Assembly (NCBI GenBank): GCA_949152475.1
Contig: OX424563.1
Location: 22,293,001 to 22,357,000 of the forward strand
Reading direction: 5' to 3'
DNA length: 64,000 nucleotides
Origin: Terebella lapidaria
Lineage: Eukaryota; Annelida; Polychaeta; Terebellida; Terebellidae
Below the pieces are notes generated by a model. That model was not told the DNA's origin and did no database searches. It saw only the letters and a list, made by a program, of their open reading frames with translations. Every line of letters starts with the position of its first letter. Within the stretch, counting starts at the first letter, position 1. Position numbers and translations under genes: made by a program. Below, one piece after another: positions 1 to 10,871 of this stretch.

Positions 1-17
1 GCCAGCCGACTGAGTCC

Positions 18-728
18 GTGACAGACTATGCGTACAGCTTACGCATACTCGGCCGGAGAGCTTTTCCGGACATGGACTCCAGACGGTTTGAGACGATGCT
101 GATCGATCAATTCATCGATGGCCAGCCTTACCACCTAGCGTACGGGCTGGCCACCCATGAAAAGCGATCGATGGAGGAGGCGATAGACTCCGCGCTTGCG
201 CTTGAGATGGCTGTCCGTCCTAGACAGTTGCCTCCAGCCTCGGCTCCGGCCCCGGCTGTACCCGCGCAGGTGGCGACTCCTCCTCCGGTCAAGGCATCGC
301 AGGTAACCCCGTGGCAGGACCCGGTCGTCCGGGAACCCGCCAGGGAACCTACCCAGCAGTGGGTTAGTGCGCCGGCACCCTCTACAGGGGCGCCCGCACA
401 TGCGGCACCGGTCGCCGCGCCGCACTCGCCTTCGAACGAGTGCGACATAGAGGAATACGACCTCGGCGCCGCGCAGATGATTGCGCACTGCGCTGGGCTC
501 GAAGCTCCGGGAGCCGCAGAATGTTGCGCGTTCACCTCCGGACCAGCTCAGAACCGTCCCTGCTACTTCTGCGGAAAGCAGGGACACTTTTGGCTGAAGT
601 GTCCGGAGTTGTTGGAACGCCTGCGGTCGCGCGGATACCAGGGAGCTCTCCCTGGCCCGCAACGGAGGAATTCCTTCCGGTCTGGTCCTCCGGGACAGCA
701 GAATCGGAACCCGCGGCAGGGAAACTAG
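18..728 (+). pseudogene. Gag region of Gypsy copy 1 (zinc-knuckle part)
   Basis: Part of a Gypsy gag. The product would be the structural protein of the element's particle. Seen: a Pro/Ala-rich middle and near the C-terminus a CCHC zinc knuckle, CYFCGKQGHFWLKC (C-x2-C-x4-H-x4-C), the classical nucleic-acid-binding motif of retroelement Gag. The N-terminal part lies outside the window. Fossil, read as part of the broken element. Confidence 0.8.
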
Positions 729-2119
729 ATCCGGACGTGGTGGCGACCAACACTGCGTCCGGGGATAGTTGTTCGGTGGCAAACGATGCCGCCCCACCCG
801 CTGATGAGCAGGACGGACCCCAAGTGGATATGACTTCTCCGGAAGTAGTCCTTGGAGACCAGTCTAGCTCCTCCGCGGCTGAGGCGGATGGCGAGGACTC
901 CGTAGATGAGCCCAGCACGTGCGAAAGGTATCGCCCGACCTGCGCGCTGGTGAGGGACCCCTGCTGGTACCTGCCCCTGTCCTTCGGACGGGAGCCGGTC
1001 CGGTTCCTCATAGACTCAGGCTCGGAGGTGACCCTCGTGGCCGCCGGAACGTTTAGGAAGGAGCCCGCACTCCGCAACCTTGAGTTGCGAGATCCCGGAC
1101 CGTACAAGCTCTACGGAGCGGGAGACAACCGCATCCGTATCCATGGCATCATCGATCTGCCTATTACCCTTGGGGACAAGGTGTACCTGACAGAGGCGAT
1201 CGTGGCGGATATCGGAGCGGCCGGGATAATTGGGATGAATTTCCTACGGGTCCACCGGGTGATTGCCAACTTTAGCGCTGGCGAGTTCCGGATGGGAGAG
1301 GACACACACTTCCTCTTCCGCTCGGGCCCGATGCATTCATTCCAGATGCGGACATCGCGCACTGTAGTAGTGCCGCCGATGAGTGAGATGATCATCGAGA
1401 CGAGGCCGCGGCGTCCCCGCATGCCCCTCGATGGTCGTCCGTGTATAGTGCAACCCGTGAGCAGTTTCGCCGCAGGAACTGGGCTCGTGCTGGGTGGGGC
1501 CCTGGTCATGTCCAACCCCCGCGCGATGCCCATCCTCGTGGTGAATCCTACGGATGCTCCGATTGTACTGAAGCGCGGATGCATAGCAGCTACTGCTATT
1601 CCCGCGACTTCGAGTCGTGTCATCCCCGACGATCCGGTCTGCCGCGCTGCGTGCGCGACGGCGGCCGCCGGAGATGATCCGTTCACCCTGCCGGACCATT
1701 TGGAATCTCGGGTTCCGAAGGACCGGTTGGATGAAGAGCAGCGCCAAGCGCTCCGCAGACTGCTGCGGCAGTATGCGGATGTGTTCATGGGTCCTGATGG
1801 TGCGGTTGGCAAGACTGACGTCGCCAAGCACCGCATCGACCTCGTAGACGAGCGTCCTCTCAAGCAGCGTCTTCGTCGGGCAGCAATAGTGCACCAAGAG
1901 GTCATAGACCAGGAGGTGCAAAAGATGCTCGACTTGGACATCATCGAACCCAGTGACAGCCCTTGGGCCAGTCCGGTGGTTATGGTGAAGAAGAAGGACG
2001 GCTCGTGGAGGTTCTGCGTGGACTATCGGAAACTCAACGATGCCACGCGGAAGGACTCATATCCTCTCCCGCACATTGAGGATACCTTCGATGCCCTGGC
2101 CGGGTCGCACTATTTCTAA
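440..2119 (+). pseudogene. Protease and partial reverse-transcriptase region of Gypsy copy 1
   Basis: Pol region in a different frame from gag, as is usual in this family. An aspartic protease motif, LIDSGSEVTLV, lies near 1010-1050. Further on is the start of a Gypsy RT, with the primer-grip side motif SPWASPVVMVKKKDGSWR followed by FCVDYRKLNDAT. The remaining pol domains are not represented in this copy. Fossil; not a working polymerase. Confidence 0.85.
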
Positions 2120-2143
2120 CTCCCTGGAGTCCGTCAGGGACAC

Positions 2144-4234
2144 ATGTTCCTCCCGCGCTACGGCAGGGATCCGCAGGGACGCCGCACCGCGGCGGCCGGC
2201 GCGGCGGCCGACACGCCTTTCACACGGCCTCGTCCACTCACGGACGAGGAGCGTGTCGGGTTGCCGCCCGAGCCAGAGGAGGGTGTAATATGCCAACTCT
2301 GTCCGAAATCCCTGGACGGGTATGAGGACCCGCACCGTGCGCTCAACCGGGATCGTAGGTATCCTACCTACGACCACTTGAGTCGACACATTGCGGGGTA
2401 CCACTACCCCTGGATGCAAATGTTCGTTTGCAAGAGGTGCTACTCCGGCACCCCTCAGCAACGATATTTCGCCAGTTTAGAGGCCCTAAATGATCACCGC
2501 TCGGGTGCACACCGCGGTGAGGGACTTCATCTCGTTGGAAATGAAGTGGGGCCTGTATTCAATTATGGATACATACCACCGAGGGTGGCGTCGTTCATGA
2601 CTACGTCAGGGACGGCGAATCACCGGTTCTTTCACTGGGGTCCATGGCGCTTTGCACAGCGCGTCATGGACGATGCCTGGAGGCAGTCTGGCGTTGTGTC
2701 CGCGGGCTCGAGCTACACCGCTCGCCTGACGGCTACGATGGGCCAGACCCCGGCGGAGTTCCAGGCGGCGGAAGCCGCCCGGACAGCAGCAGAGGCTGTC
2801 CGTGAACCGCCGGTAATCCAGGCCGGTGAAGAACGGCACCGGGTGACCATGATCGTGTCGGAGATGCCGCAGATCGCGGCCAAGACACGAGTGGCTACTC
2901 CTAAGCCGCGCCCCCAGCCAAAGACTCAGGGGAAGAGTTCGTCCGCCGGAAAGACTCCGGCCGGGACGACGCCCTTGCAGTCTCCGGGTGCGCTGACTCA
3001 GGAGGACTACCCGGGCTTGCTCGAGGTGACGGTACCCGCGGGTCCGTCTGAGGGACGGGTGGTGGCAGACACCTCCGCCTCCTCGAGTACCGCGTCGGCG
3101 GTCCCGCCAAGGACTCCACGCGTGACTCCCTCGGTAGCGAGCAGTAGCGGACGTGCGGTACCTCTCACGAGGTCGGCGTCCGCGTCCTCGTTGGTAGTTG
3201 AGGGGACGTCCGCAGGGTGGCAAAGCACTGCCTCCCTGGACTTGGACCCCCTCGACGCCACGGCGGACGTACGCCGGAGGCTCGGTCCCACGACCGCCAG
3301 CGTCTACGAGACTTTCCGCGAGTCTGTAGGCCAGGCGGTCGGCCATCGTCGCGATGGTATGGACCGGATCCCCGGTGATCCGGCGTTGGTGAACCTGCCG
3401 GTGCCTCGAGCCATTCGTGACTTGGGGTCCGCAGGTGTAGCCGCGTTGGTCCGCGCTCGGGAGGAGCACCCCTGGGATCACCCCCAGCGTGGTCGACTCA
3501 CCCGAGCGGCGGAGTACCTTGTGGCGGAGATGGACAGCTCTCTGGATCGGTTCAGCCGGTGCCGCGCCGAGGCCTCCCGTGTCGCATGCGACCTCGCATA
3601 CGACCAGGGCCTCATGGAAGGCACCCGGCGGAGCCTAGAGAGCTACCGGACTTTGTCGGCTGTCATTGAGCGGCGCGCGTTCGACCAGGGTCGGACCGCC
3701 GCTCTCGCCGAGCAGTCCGGGGCGTCCGCCCCCGCCCCAGAGGTGGCCGCACGGATGGAGCACCTGGAGGCTGAGAATGAGCAGCTACGGCGTCGTCTTG
3801 ACGAAGCCGAGGCCGCTCGGACTCGCCTAATCCAGGGCGTCGATGACCCCGAGTCGTCCGCCCTGAACCAGGCGGCTCTCCGGCGCGCGGATGCCGCTTT
3901 GGAGCTGGCCATCTACCCATACCTAGTCCAGGTGTGGGGAGAGCGGACGGCCGGTCCACAGCGCACCCGCGATACGGTGGAGATGTTCCGCGCCATAGCA
4001 GATCTCGGCGCGACATCTCTACCGGCCTCCGTTGTGATGGCTCCGTCAGGACCCGGATTGCAGGGCTCACCACAAAAGCCCGTGCAAGCTCCACCGGGCC
4101 TGCCTCATCCGCCCGTGCAGCCGGCTTTCACTCTGCCGGCTCCGCTGCTTCCGCGGCGTAGGGACCCGTCACCGCCGCCCGACCCCAAGACAGGCGGCAC
4201 GGATGAGGAGCCGATGACGACGGAGGAAGGCTAG
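2144..4234 (+). pseudogene. Extra ORF of Gypsy copy 1 with two C2H2-like fingers
   Basis: Open frame of 696 codons downstream of pol, of unknown function. Two metal-binding patterns are visible between about 2291 and 2511: C-x2-C followed by an H-x3-H pair (CQLC ... HLSRHIAGYH), then CKRC ... H-x4-H. A conserved block follows (FNYGYIPPRVASFMTTSG, then WGPWRFAQRVMDD). Next come a long Ser/Thr/Pro-rich stretch, a coiled-coil-like segment (near 3750-3830) and a Pro-rich acidic tail. The ORF in copy 2 (29368-32523) is clearly homologous, so the ORF belongs to the element family and is not a chance frame. It does not look like an envelope: no signal peptide or membrane segment is seen. It may be an accessory nucleic-acid-binding protein or the gag of a companion non-autonomous element. 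Part of a broken element. Confidence 0.6.
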
Positions 4235-4760
4235 GGTGCTAGCCTCGTCGCTGCACGTGTGCGGCGGCGTGCCGGAGTCGCTCCCGCGGCTCCGCCCTGC
4301 CTCAGACCCGTTCTGCGGATCTGAGGAGCCGGCCGGCAGGGCGGTCGGCAACATTTTAGAGGTACTATCACTTTTGATCACTCGGTGTGTCGTTTTACAA
4401 AATTTCTAAATTTAAAGTCTAACCTTAAAGATATTCCAAAGACTCGACACACCGTCCTTTTATAATGGATGACCTTCCAAGGTCATCACACGGTTTTGGA
4501 CCACCTCGGTCAAAATTTTAGCTTGTTTATTAGGATTTATTCAAAATTGCAAAGCGCGTTATAGTTTACTCCATAAGTCCGGGGGTAGTTCCCCATTCTT
4601 CCAAAAAGGGACTCTTAAAGTCCTAGTGTTTGCGCCGTGACTTCCGGGCGTTGCCATCGTGCCTTCTTCCGGCCCCCGCCATGCGAAGCCTTCGTCGGGT
4701 TTCGAGCATTTTGGGCGCGGGCGGAACATGTTGGGGACCAACATTGTAAGAAGGGGGTAA
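4235..4760 (+). other. 3' noncoding region of Gypsy copy 1 with stem-loops and polypurine tract
   Basis: No gene. Two stem-loops are shared with copy 2: CGGTGTGTCG pairs with CGACACACCG across about 55 bases (4385-4453), and GATGACCTT pairs with AAGGTCATC (about 4467-4487). The region ends in a purine-rich tract, GAAGGGGGTAA, directly before the TG of the LTR, which fits a polypurine tract priming site. Confidence 0.6.
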
Positions 4761-5495
4761 TGTGGCGATTTTGCCCTAAGCACGCGGCAGGTGATTGTAA
4801 ACATAAAAGCCATTTATGTGGCCTTTCTGTACTTGGCCTTGTTTTGACATGCTCCGTTCGAGCGTGCGTTGCCACGGCGACGTATTGTAATTTACGTTCC
4901 AGTAAACTATAACAATGGATCGATTTAACCTCGCGTGCGCCCTGCAGTTTCTGGTGTATTATATATACACTGGAAGCGACTCGTTCGAGGAGATTGTCCA
5001 AGATCGAGACTAGGACGCACACGAGGCTCGCCATGAGCTTTGTGTTCCCTGGGTCTGAGTAGTGGGCTCCTAGAGCCCTGGGGACGATTTCCGTGGGGAG
5101 GCCCGGGCTGGGAGAGACGAGTTGCTGACTCGGGGGCCTTCGGCCCTATGGATCGCCAGCTCTCTCCCTTCCCGGGACATGTGACAGAGGCTCTGGCCAG
5201 CATGTCGGACTGTACGGGGTTCCGTCCCCGAGGCAGACCGCGGCTCGCCAGGCCCCGCCAGTTAACACCGTGGTGATGAACCAGTTTCTGAACGGTGTCC
5301 GTAGGCCTGGGAGTGTCGGGTGGGCTGTTACCTGGTTACCGTTAATGATGAAGTAGTTACCGTGTCCGCCGCGACCTCCGGTGAGCGGCCCTGCCGCGAG
5401 GATCCGGAATAGCGGATGCGCGTCCGCAAGGACTCGGATGAGAGAGGACTATCCTCGAGGATCCCGAAGAGCGGACGGTAGTCAATAACTTTACA
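4761..5495 (+). repeat. 3' LTR of Gypsy copy 1
   Basis: 735-bp LTR, starting TGTGGCGATTTTGCCC and ending AACTTTACA (TG...CA). Its limits are set by the polypurine tract just upstream and by alignment of the end with the LTR of copy 2 (33048-33761). A TATA-like TATTATATATACAC sits near 4957-4970. The matching 5' LTR is not in the window. After it come CTATT and Penelope-like sequence that is continuous in the 12.8-kb copy, which supports this 3' boundary. Confidence 0.75.
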
Positions 5496-5617
5496 CTATT
5501 GGTATTCCCATGGGTACAATCTGTGCACCATTATTGGCAGACCGGTTTTTATACTCATATGAATCAGATTTTATCCAACATTTACAATGAGGAAGTTCTA
5601 AGAAACTAACATGTAAT
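5496..5617 (+). mobile_element. Penelope-like element copy 1, left fragment (RT)
   Basis: Encodes the RT stretch around GIPMGT.CAPLLADLFLYSYE, typical of Penelope-like retroelements common in marine invertebrates. It is bounded on the left by the Gypsy LTR and on the right by a hairpin-ended insert; the same sequence runs without interruption at 12789-12913. It continues at 7476. Degraded. Confidence 0.7.
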
Positions 5618-6148
5618 TGTATCCCCCGAACGAAGTTCGGCGGATACTATGGATTTATCTTCGTCGCGCCGCCGCCGCCGCCGCGTCCGCCGTAGAGATT
5701 TTCTTGTGAACGCTCTACAGGTTGCAAATCTTAACCGATTCTAATAATTTTTTATATGGACACATCTTATGGTAAGATCCCGACACCAATCGATTTTGGT
5801 TGCCATAGCAACCAAATTGGCCGATTTACGACACATTTTGTGCTCAAATTTGCCTGTTTAACACACATGGCTTGTGAACGCTCTACAAGTGGGAGTTTTC
5901 GATGAATGATCATGAAATCGCACAGGCTCGATGACACGAAAGACCATGACACGAAACCTATTGTTTTTCAGAATGATCAAATAAATATTAATTAGTTAAT
6001 GGACTAACTTATTACGACCATTAAAATACCCATTTTGACATCTGTGATCACTCCAATACCATGTATTATGAAAGTAAATGGCAATGGATTCTTGTTTAGA
6101 ATAGAGAACTGATGTTTTGGGAGAGAACAGAACTATATTATTGAATAA

Positions 6149-6780
6149 GTTAACACTAGTTTTACTGGATAAGTCTATTATTGACCACAATAAAAATAGT
6201 TAAGATGAAAAACATTTATTATTAAGCTCAACAAGGTGGAGGTTTTGTCCAGTACAAATTTCATGAGTGTAACCGAATACGTTAACATTATTTTTACTAG
6301 TTAAGTCTATTATCGACCACAATAAAAATAGTTAAGACAAGAAATATTTATTATTGGGCTCAACAAGGTAAAGGTTCTGTCCAGTAGAGATTTTATGGCT
6401 GTAACGAAATAAGTTAACATTATTTTTGCTAGTTAAGTCTATTATTGACCTCAATAAAAATAGTTAAGACGAGAAACATTTATTATTGAGTTAAACAAGG
6501 TAAAGGTTTTGTCCAGTACAGATTTCATGGGGTGTAACTAAAAACGTTAACATTATTTTTACTTGTTAAGTTTATTGGTGACCACAATAAAAATAGTTAA
6601 GAAAAAAATATTTATTATTGGGCTCAACAAGGTAAAGGTTCTGTCCAGTAGAGATTTTAGGACTGTAACCAAATAAGTTAACATTATATTTTGCTAGCTA
6701 AGTCTATTACTGACCACAATAAATATAATCAAGACGAGAAACATTTATCATTGAGCTGAACCAGGTAATTGGAATTTCAC
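6149..6780 (+). repeat. Tandem repeat, about 132 bp, about 5 copies
   Basis: Units start at GTTAACA near 6149, 6281, 6413, 6546 and 6677. Each reads GTTAACATTATTTTTACTAG, then a TTAAGTCTATTATTGACC block, and ends in a CAACAAGGTAAAGGTT-type block. Copies differ by scattered changes. Confidence 0.85.
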
Positions 6781-6838
6781 ATTCGAATCTAATTTGGAAC
6801 ATATTTGGGGTGGAAATAGACATTCTTGTGAAAACATT

Positions 6839-7196
6839 GATCTGGTTCCAATTTTGTCATCTTGAAATGCAGTTTTGGTCAACTTTTACTTTGAATTTCA
6901 ACTTGAAACCAAGTTTGGCACATATTATGAGTTGAAATATAACTCATGGCAAAAAGTTCGATCTGACTCCAATTTCGTCATCTTGAAATGCATTTTTGGT
7001 CAACTTTTAGTTTGAATTTCAACTTGAAACCAAGTTTGGCACATATTATGAGTTGAAATATAACTCATGGCAAAAAGTTCGATCTGACTCCAATTTCGTC
7101 ATCTTGAAATGCATTTTTGGTCAACTTTTAGTTTGAATTTCAACTTGAAACCAAGTTTGGCACATATTATGAAATATAACTTTAGGTGAAAAGTTT
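6839..7196 (+). repeat. Tandem repeat, 121 bp, about 3 copies
   Basis: GATCTG starts at 6839, 6960 and 7081, giving a 121-bp period; a degenerate fourth start is at 7197. The second and third units are almost identical, so this array expanded more recently than the neighbouring 132-bp array. Confidence 0.85.
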
Positions 7197-7475
7197 GATC
7201 TGGCTGTAATTTTGTTATTTCATCGAACATGTCGAAATGGAAATTCATATGCCGTGATTTCAGTGGTGATCTTGAATTTGACCTTCAATAATCGTGAAAG
7301 ATCAATGCAGCAATTTTGGTGAAAAACAAAACAGTTGTGGCTTAAGATTTTACATTTCTCTGGTAAACTTCTTTAGCCCTTGCTTTAGTTTTTCACACTT
7401 ATCAATAATATATTTGGGGCAACAGGGATGATAGGGCTACGGGGGATACACCCAAGCGGTCGTAGGCGACCGGAA

Positions 7476-8165
7476 GCGTCTAGTTTTAATTTCACTTTCC
7501 GATACATAGACGATGTATTGTCGCTAAATAATCCCAAGTTTGGTGATTATTTGGATGTCATATATCCCAAGGAACTTGAAATTAAGGATACTACAGACAC
7601 CAAAAAATTTTCCAACTATCTAGACCTGGGGTTGGAGATTGTTAATGATTCTAACCTGTCAACTAGATTATATGACAAACGTGATGATTTCAATTTTTCC
7701 ATAGTCAATCTCCCTTTTCTAAGCAGCAACATTTATGTGATCAGCATATGGTGTGTTTGTTTCTCAACTTATACGCTATTCAATAGCTAGTTGCAAATAT
7801 GAGACTTTGTTTATCGAAGAGCCCAGCTAGTCTCTAAACTGCTGCGACAAGGATATGTTTTACCCAGACTCAGTTCTGCCTTTAAGAAATTCTATGGACG
7901 TCATCATGATCTTGTTGATAAATACACCAAATCCATGTCTGCCAAGCAACTAGATCTATTTTCATGTTAATTTTGGGGAATTCTTGATGGGTGCCACCAG
8001 TGGGGCAGGAAATGCTCACTCTTTCTGGAACATCTGATTTCACCTCCTAATGGCCATATGCCTGATATGACTTTCTTTCCCCGGACTGCGAGATTGGAGG
8101 ACGGACCCTGTGTTGTTTGCTCCGAATGCTTAATACTGGGTATTGATTCTGCGTATATTTTTGTG
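7476..8165 (+). mobile_element. Penelope-like element copy 1, right fragment
   Basis: Continues the RT of 5496-5617. The catalytic FRYIDDVLS motif is followed by a block ending YLDLGLEI and by LYDKRDDFNFSIVN. After the RT end near 7969 comes the element's 3' region (GGGTGCCACCAGTGGGGCAGG, a sequence type common to Penelope-like elements). The right limit is taken where sequence shared with U2 and U4, which lack this element, resumes. Degraded, not functional. Confidence 0.7.
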
Positions 8166-9422
8166 TGGTTTCGGTCGTACCGTATATAAATATGTCCCAT
8201 ATTTCGACACAAACACGTGTGTTTTTCTTTCCATAAGGAAATTTTGTGTGGTAATTTTGTGTGGTTTTGCTTGTGTGTATTATATATACGTAGGTGCTTG
8301 GTCGTGCTTTGTCTCGATTGGACAACAGATATTGTATTATCGGTTGTAATAGATCAATACCTATGTATGTTTCGAGTGTGTGTGTGTGAGCCATTCTTCG
8401 TTCTTGTACAATCGAGTAGTTTCACAAATATTTCTTTTGTGATGTAATCGATGCTGAATTACTCTCCCCATACTCGTATTCTGATAGTTTCTTCCGTATT
8501 ATATCGTCTATTATAATAAGAAAAACTCGAATGAACACAGATATCTATAAAAATTCTTTATTTTTCACCCACGACCAATATCCCCTGTTCTATATGTATT
8601 CAATATGTCGTCTCAAGGAGAGCTATTTCGCGAGAGCCTTGTCTCCCAGGTTAGTGATCTTTCAGTCACCAACTTTGTTTGAACACATAAATATTTTGTC
8701 GATACGGTAGGAGACATGTTCCAACATGAACACGTCTCTTCTTTTTTATTATTCAAAGAAATTCCGACGGTTTTCTGATTATTATCATTTCTATGAGATT
8801 TCACACTCAATAGTACCTCCTCTATCCCCACCAATCATACATAAGTATGCGTACTTCTGCATTTTGCTTGCTTATTCTGCACTTTGACAAAAGGAATGAC
8901 GCCCCAGATAGCGCTACATAGAATGTTGAATATTTGCACTGAACAACAAAGACGATCCCTCTCAGTTTGCAGGTGAATTTCAGGAAATGTATCCATCTCT
9001 CAGTTTTGGAAAGAAACCGTGTACTTTCAAGTTCATGCCGTGATGAAACTACATGTAAATGTAGCATAATACTCAACTTAAATATGAGTATAAACAAATA
9101 CAACGGTGACAGATTTTCGGTCAATGGAAATATTTGTGTGATTATTGGTTGCTGACAATTCCCATTTAGCAGTAGACCTTGTGCAAATAACATTTGACGG
9201 TAATTATACTGGCCTTTCATAGTTAACTATAAGCGAAAGCCACGTGAAACTCCAATGGTCAAGATGTGGAAAAAAGTTTTTTTAATTGATGTATCACCCC
9301 TATTAAAAGGTCCAGCCTTAATCAGGCTATTGAGAAACTTTGTTCTCTTGTACAGCTTTACCCCGATGCATATCCTATATGCCAGGCGCCCGGCAGGGAG
9401 GCAATCGGTAACTATTCTTTAA
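8166..9422 (-). other. Duplication unit U1: flanks of a Ly6 gene with the gene body missing
   Basis: Sequence up to about 8550 matches the region downstream of the intact gene in U3 (15765-16065). Right after it comes sequence matching U3 from about 17637 onward, upstream of that gene's first coding exon, and this continues to about 9265. The whole gene, about 1.57 kb in U3, is therefore absent. 9284-9422 matches 33772-33901 beside U4. No ORF in the block resembles a gene. Confidence 0.7.
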
Positions 9423-10298
9423 GGTGTGATTGCACGTAACTTACCGGTGACTGCACTGAGGCACTTTCCCATTGACTTATAATGTGAAAGTAAAGGTAAC
9501 AAAATCACCAAAACAGTACAATCCCCTGACCTAAAACTTGGCTAGCACACACACATATACTCAGGGATGATGAACCGAGACATGGTTTCATAAATGATAT
9601 CACGAAAGCTGTGCAATTTGATGATTAGATAAATAATTTTATACGTTTCACCAAAACGAAGATTCGAGTGTTCTGTTTGACAAGTACTGGCTATTGCATA
9701 TATTTATTCCTTGTTGTCGTCAAAATAATGAGAATATCTGGGGCTATACTTTCTGTGAGATGAATACAATGAGCTGAACATTCATAATCCCAAACACCTC
9801 GGTGCACCCGAGTGCATATCACCTGTGAGTTTTACTGGCCTCACTAGCTATTTGCTGCACAGCATAATCCTTTCGCTCGCCCTGTTGTGAGTGTATTTTG
9901 TAGACTGAGAAATAGGTCGGAAAATGACATATGAAAGCGATGAATTTAACAAATTTAACATTGCTTAGTGAGAAACAGAGTCTCGGTTAGTAATCCTTGA
10001 TGGCTAACAATCAGAAAGGCAAAGTTTCACGTTGATTGGAAGTGTGTAAGTTCATGAATTTGTTACCTTTATATTTACATTATAAGTCAATGGACAGCTG
10101 GTCAATGCCAGGTTCATGACGATCACATGCCGATGTCTTCTAAACGCTGGTACGCTGGTATACTGGTACAAACATTGTGAGGCTTATTGAGGCATACACG
10201 AAATGAGCAGTATTGTTGAGTTCATGCACCTTGCAATGCTTGTACCAGCATACCAGTGTACCAGCGTTTAGAAGACATCGATCACATGCAATCAATCC
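9423..10298. mobile_element. Non-autonomous TIR element flanked by TTAA (piggyBac- or Kolobok-like)
   Basis: 876 bp between direct TTAA copies at 9419-9422 and 10299-10302. The same site in U4 (33898-33901) carries one TTAA and no insert, an empty-site proof. Ends are inverted: GGTGTGATTGCACGT on the left and, read from the other strand, GGATTGATTGCATGT on the right. Inner inverted blocks (CCATTGACTTATAATGT) extend the terminal repeat towards 100 bp. No transposase is encoded. A second MITE sits inside its right arm. Confidence 0.8.
10131..10280. mobile_element. 150-bp MITE with 9-bp target duplication, nested
   Basis: Perfectly repeated ATCACATGC at 10122-10130 and 10281-10289 flanks a 150-bp element. 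Its arms of about 46 bp are inverted, starting CGATGTCTTCTAAACGCTGG and differing at about four positions. A 9-bp duplication fits Mutator-like (MULE) elements. It sits in the right terminal repeat of the TTAA element, so it came later. Confidence 0.85.
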
Positions 10299-10324
10299 TT
10301 AACTAGCTGGCGGCTCACCAACCG

Positions 10325-10425
10325 GCCACCTCAGAACAAGCCCCTGGCGAGGCTCGACCGTCGACCTCCCGCACCAGTGGTGGCCTTACCCCTAGGCCAC
10401 TTGTTTGGTGAAAAACTCCCGTAGT
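10325..10425 (-). repeat. tRNA-derived SINE remnant
   Basis: On the minus strand: an A-box-like TGGCCTAGGGGT (10388-10399) and a degenerate B-box-like CGGTCGAGCC (10351-10360), spaced as in a tRNA. No acceptor stem is formed. The same sequence, with a better B box, is at 33940-34006 in U4, so it is part of the duplicated unit. Confidence 0.55.
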
Positions 10426-10871
10426 TTGACACCAACGCGATCTGCACACAGGCTGGGTACCAACATGTTCAAAAGGGACCTGTACTTAGTTTGGTCGAAA
10501 CTCCTCGCTATGATACAACGACTCATATTGTGACTCATATTTGTGTGTGGGTGTGTTCGTTTATAATAAAATATGTCCCCATATTTTCACACTGATACGT
10601 GTGGTTTTTCCATTAGTTAACTCATAATTGTGTGTAGTTTTGCTTATATATACGTAGATGCTTGGTCGTGATTGGTCTCTATTGGACAACAAATATTGTT
10701 TCATTGTTTGTAATAGTTCGATACACATGATTCATCTCTGTGTGTGAAACCTCCTTCGTTCTATTTGTACAGTCGATTTCACATATATTAATTTTCTGAT
10801 GTAAGTAATGTTTAATTACTCCCAATACTCGTATTCCAATAATTTCTTCGGTTTTGTATCGTCTGTTAGCG

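Larger units (their letters stand above)
1..5495 (+). mobile_element. Ty3/Gypsy LTR retrotransposon, copy 1, broken, 5' end outside the window
   Basis: Fossil LTR element entered part way through its gag region and followed to its 3' LTR. Seen parts, in order: gag with a zinc knuckle, a protease plus part of the reverse transcriptase, a separate ORF with two C2H2-like fingers, a noncoding stretch with stem-loops, a polypurine tract and a TG...CA LTR. The LTR abuts Penelope-like sequence at 5496. It is GC-rich compared with the AT-rich host sequence around it. It is broken in a few places and lacks inner parts that the second copy (23496-33761) retains. The two copies differ clearly in sequence, so they are not a recent pair. 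Family is assigned from the RT and protease motifs; the clade is not assigned. Confidence 0.85.
5618..7475. mobile_element. Hairpin-ended non-autonomous insert within Penelope-like copy 1
   Basis: About 1.86 kb interrupting the Penelope-like RT; the uninterrupted version is at about 12897-12915. The left end is a near-perfect hairpin (GTATCCCCCGAAC, GAA loop, GTTCGGCGGATAC). The right end holds GGGGGATACACCC, an inverted match to the left end, then a CGGTCG-TAGG-CGACCG hairpin. Next to the left hairpin is a GCC/CCGTCC-rich tract, followed by AT-rich sequence containing GGTTGCCATAGCAACC. No transposase ORF is seen. Two tandem arrays lie inside. The superfamily is unknown. Confidence 0.65.

Noticed and set aside
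128-797. Long minus-strand frames opposite the Gypsy gag (and similar at 23465-24112 and 2606-3481)
   Set aside because: GC-rich shadows of the plus-strand element; no motif, and low-complexity Arg/Ser/Ala composition.
8557-8562. A poly(A) signal-like AATAAA at the U1 deletion junction
   Set aside because: Formed by or next to the junction, with no gene body in U1 for it to serve.
10325-10425. tRNA genes at 10325-10425, 33940-34006 and 45290-45372
   Set aside because: A and B boxes are visible but acceptor stems do not pair; they are dispersed or duplicated repeats, so SINE remnants.
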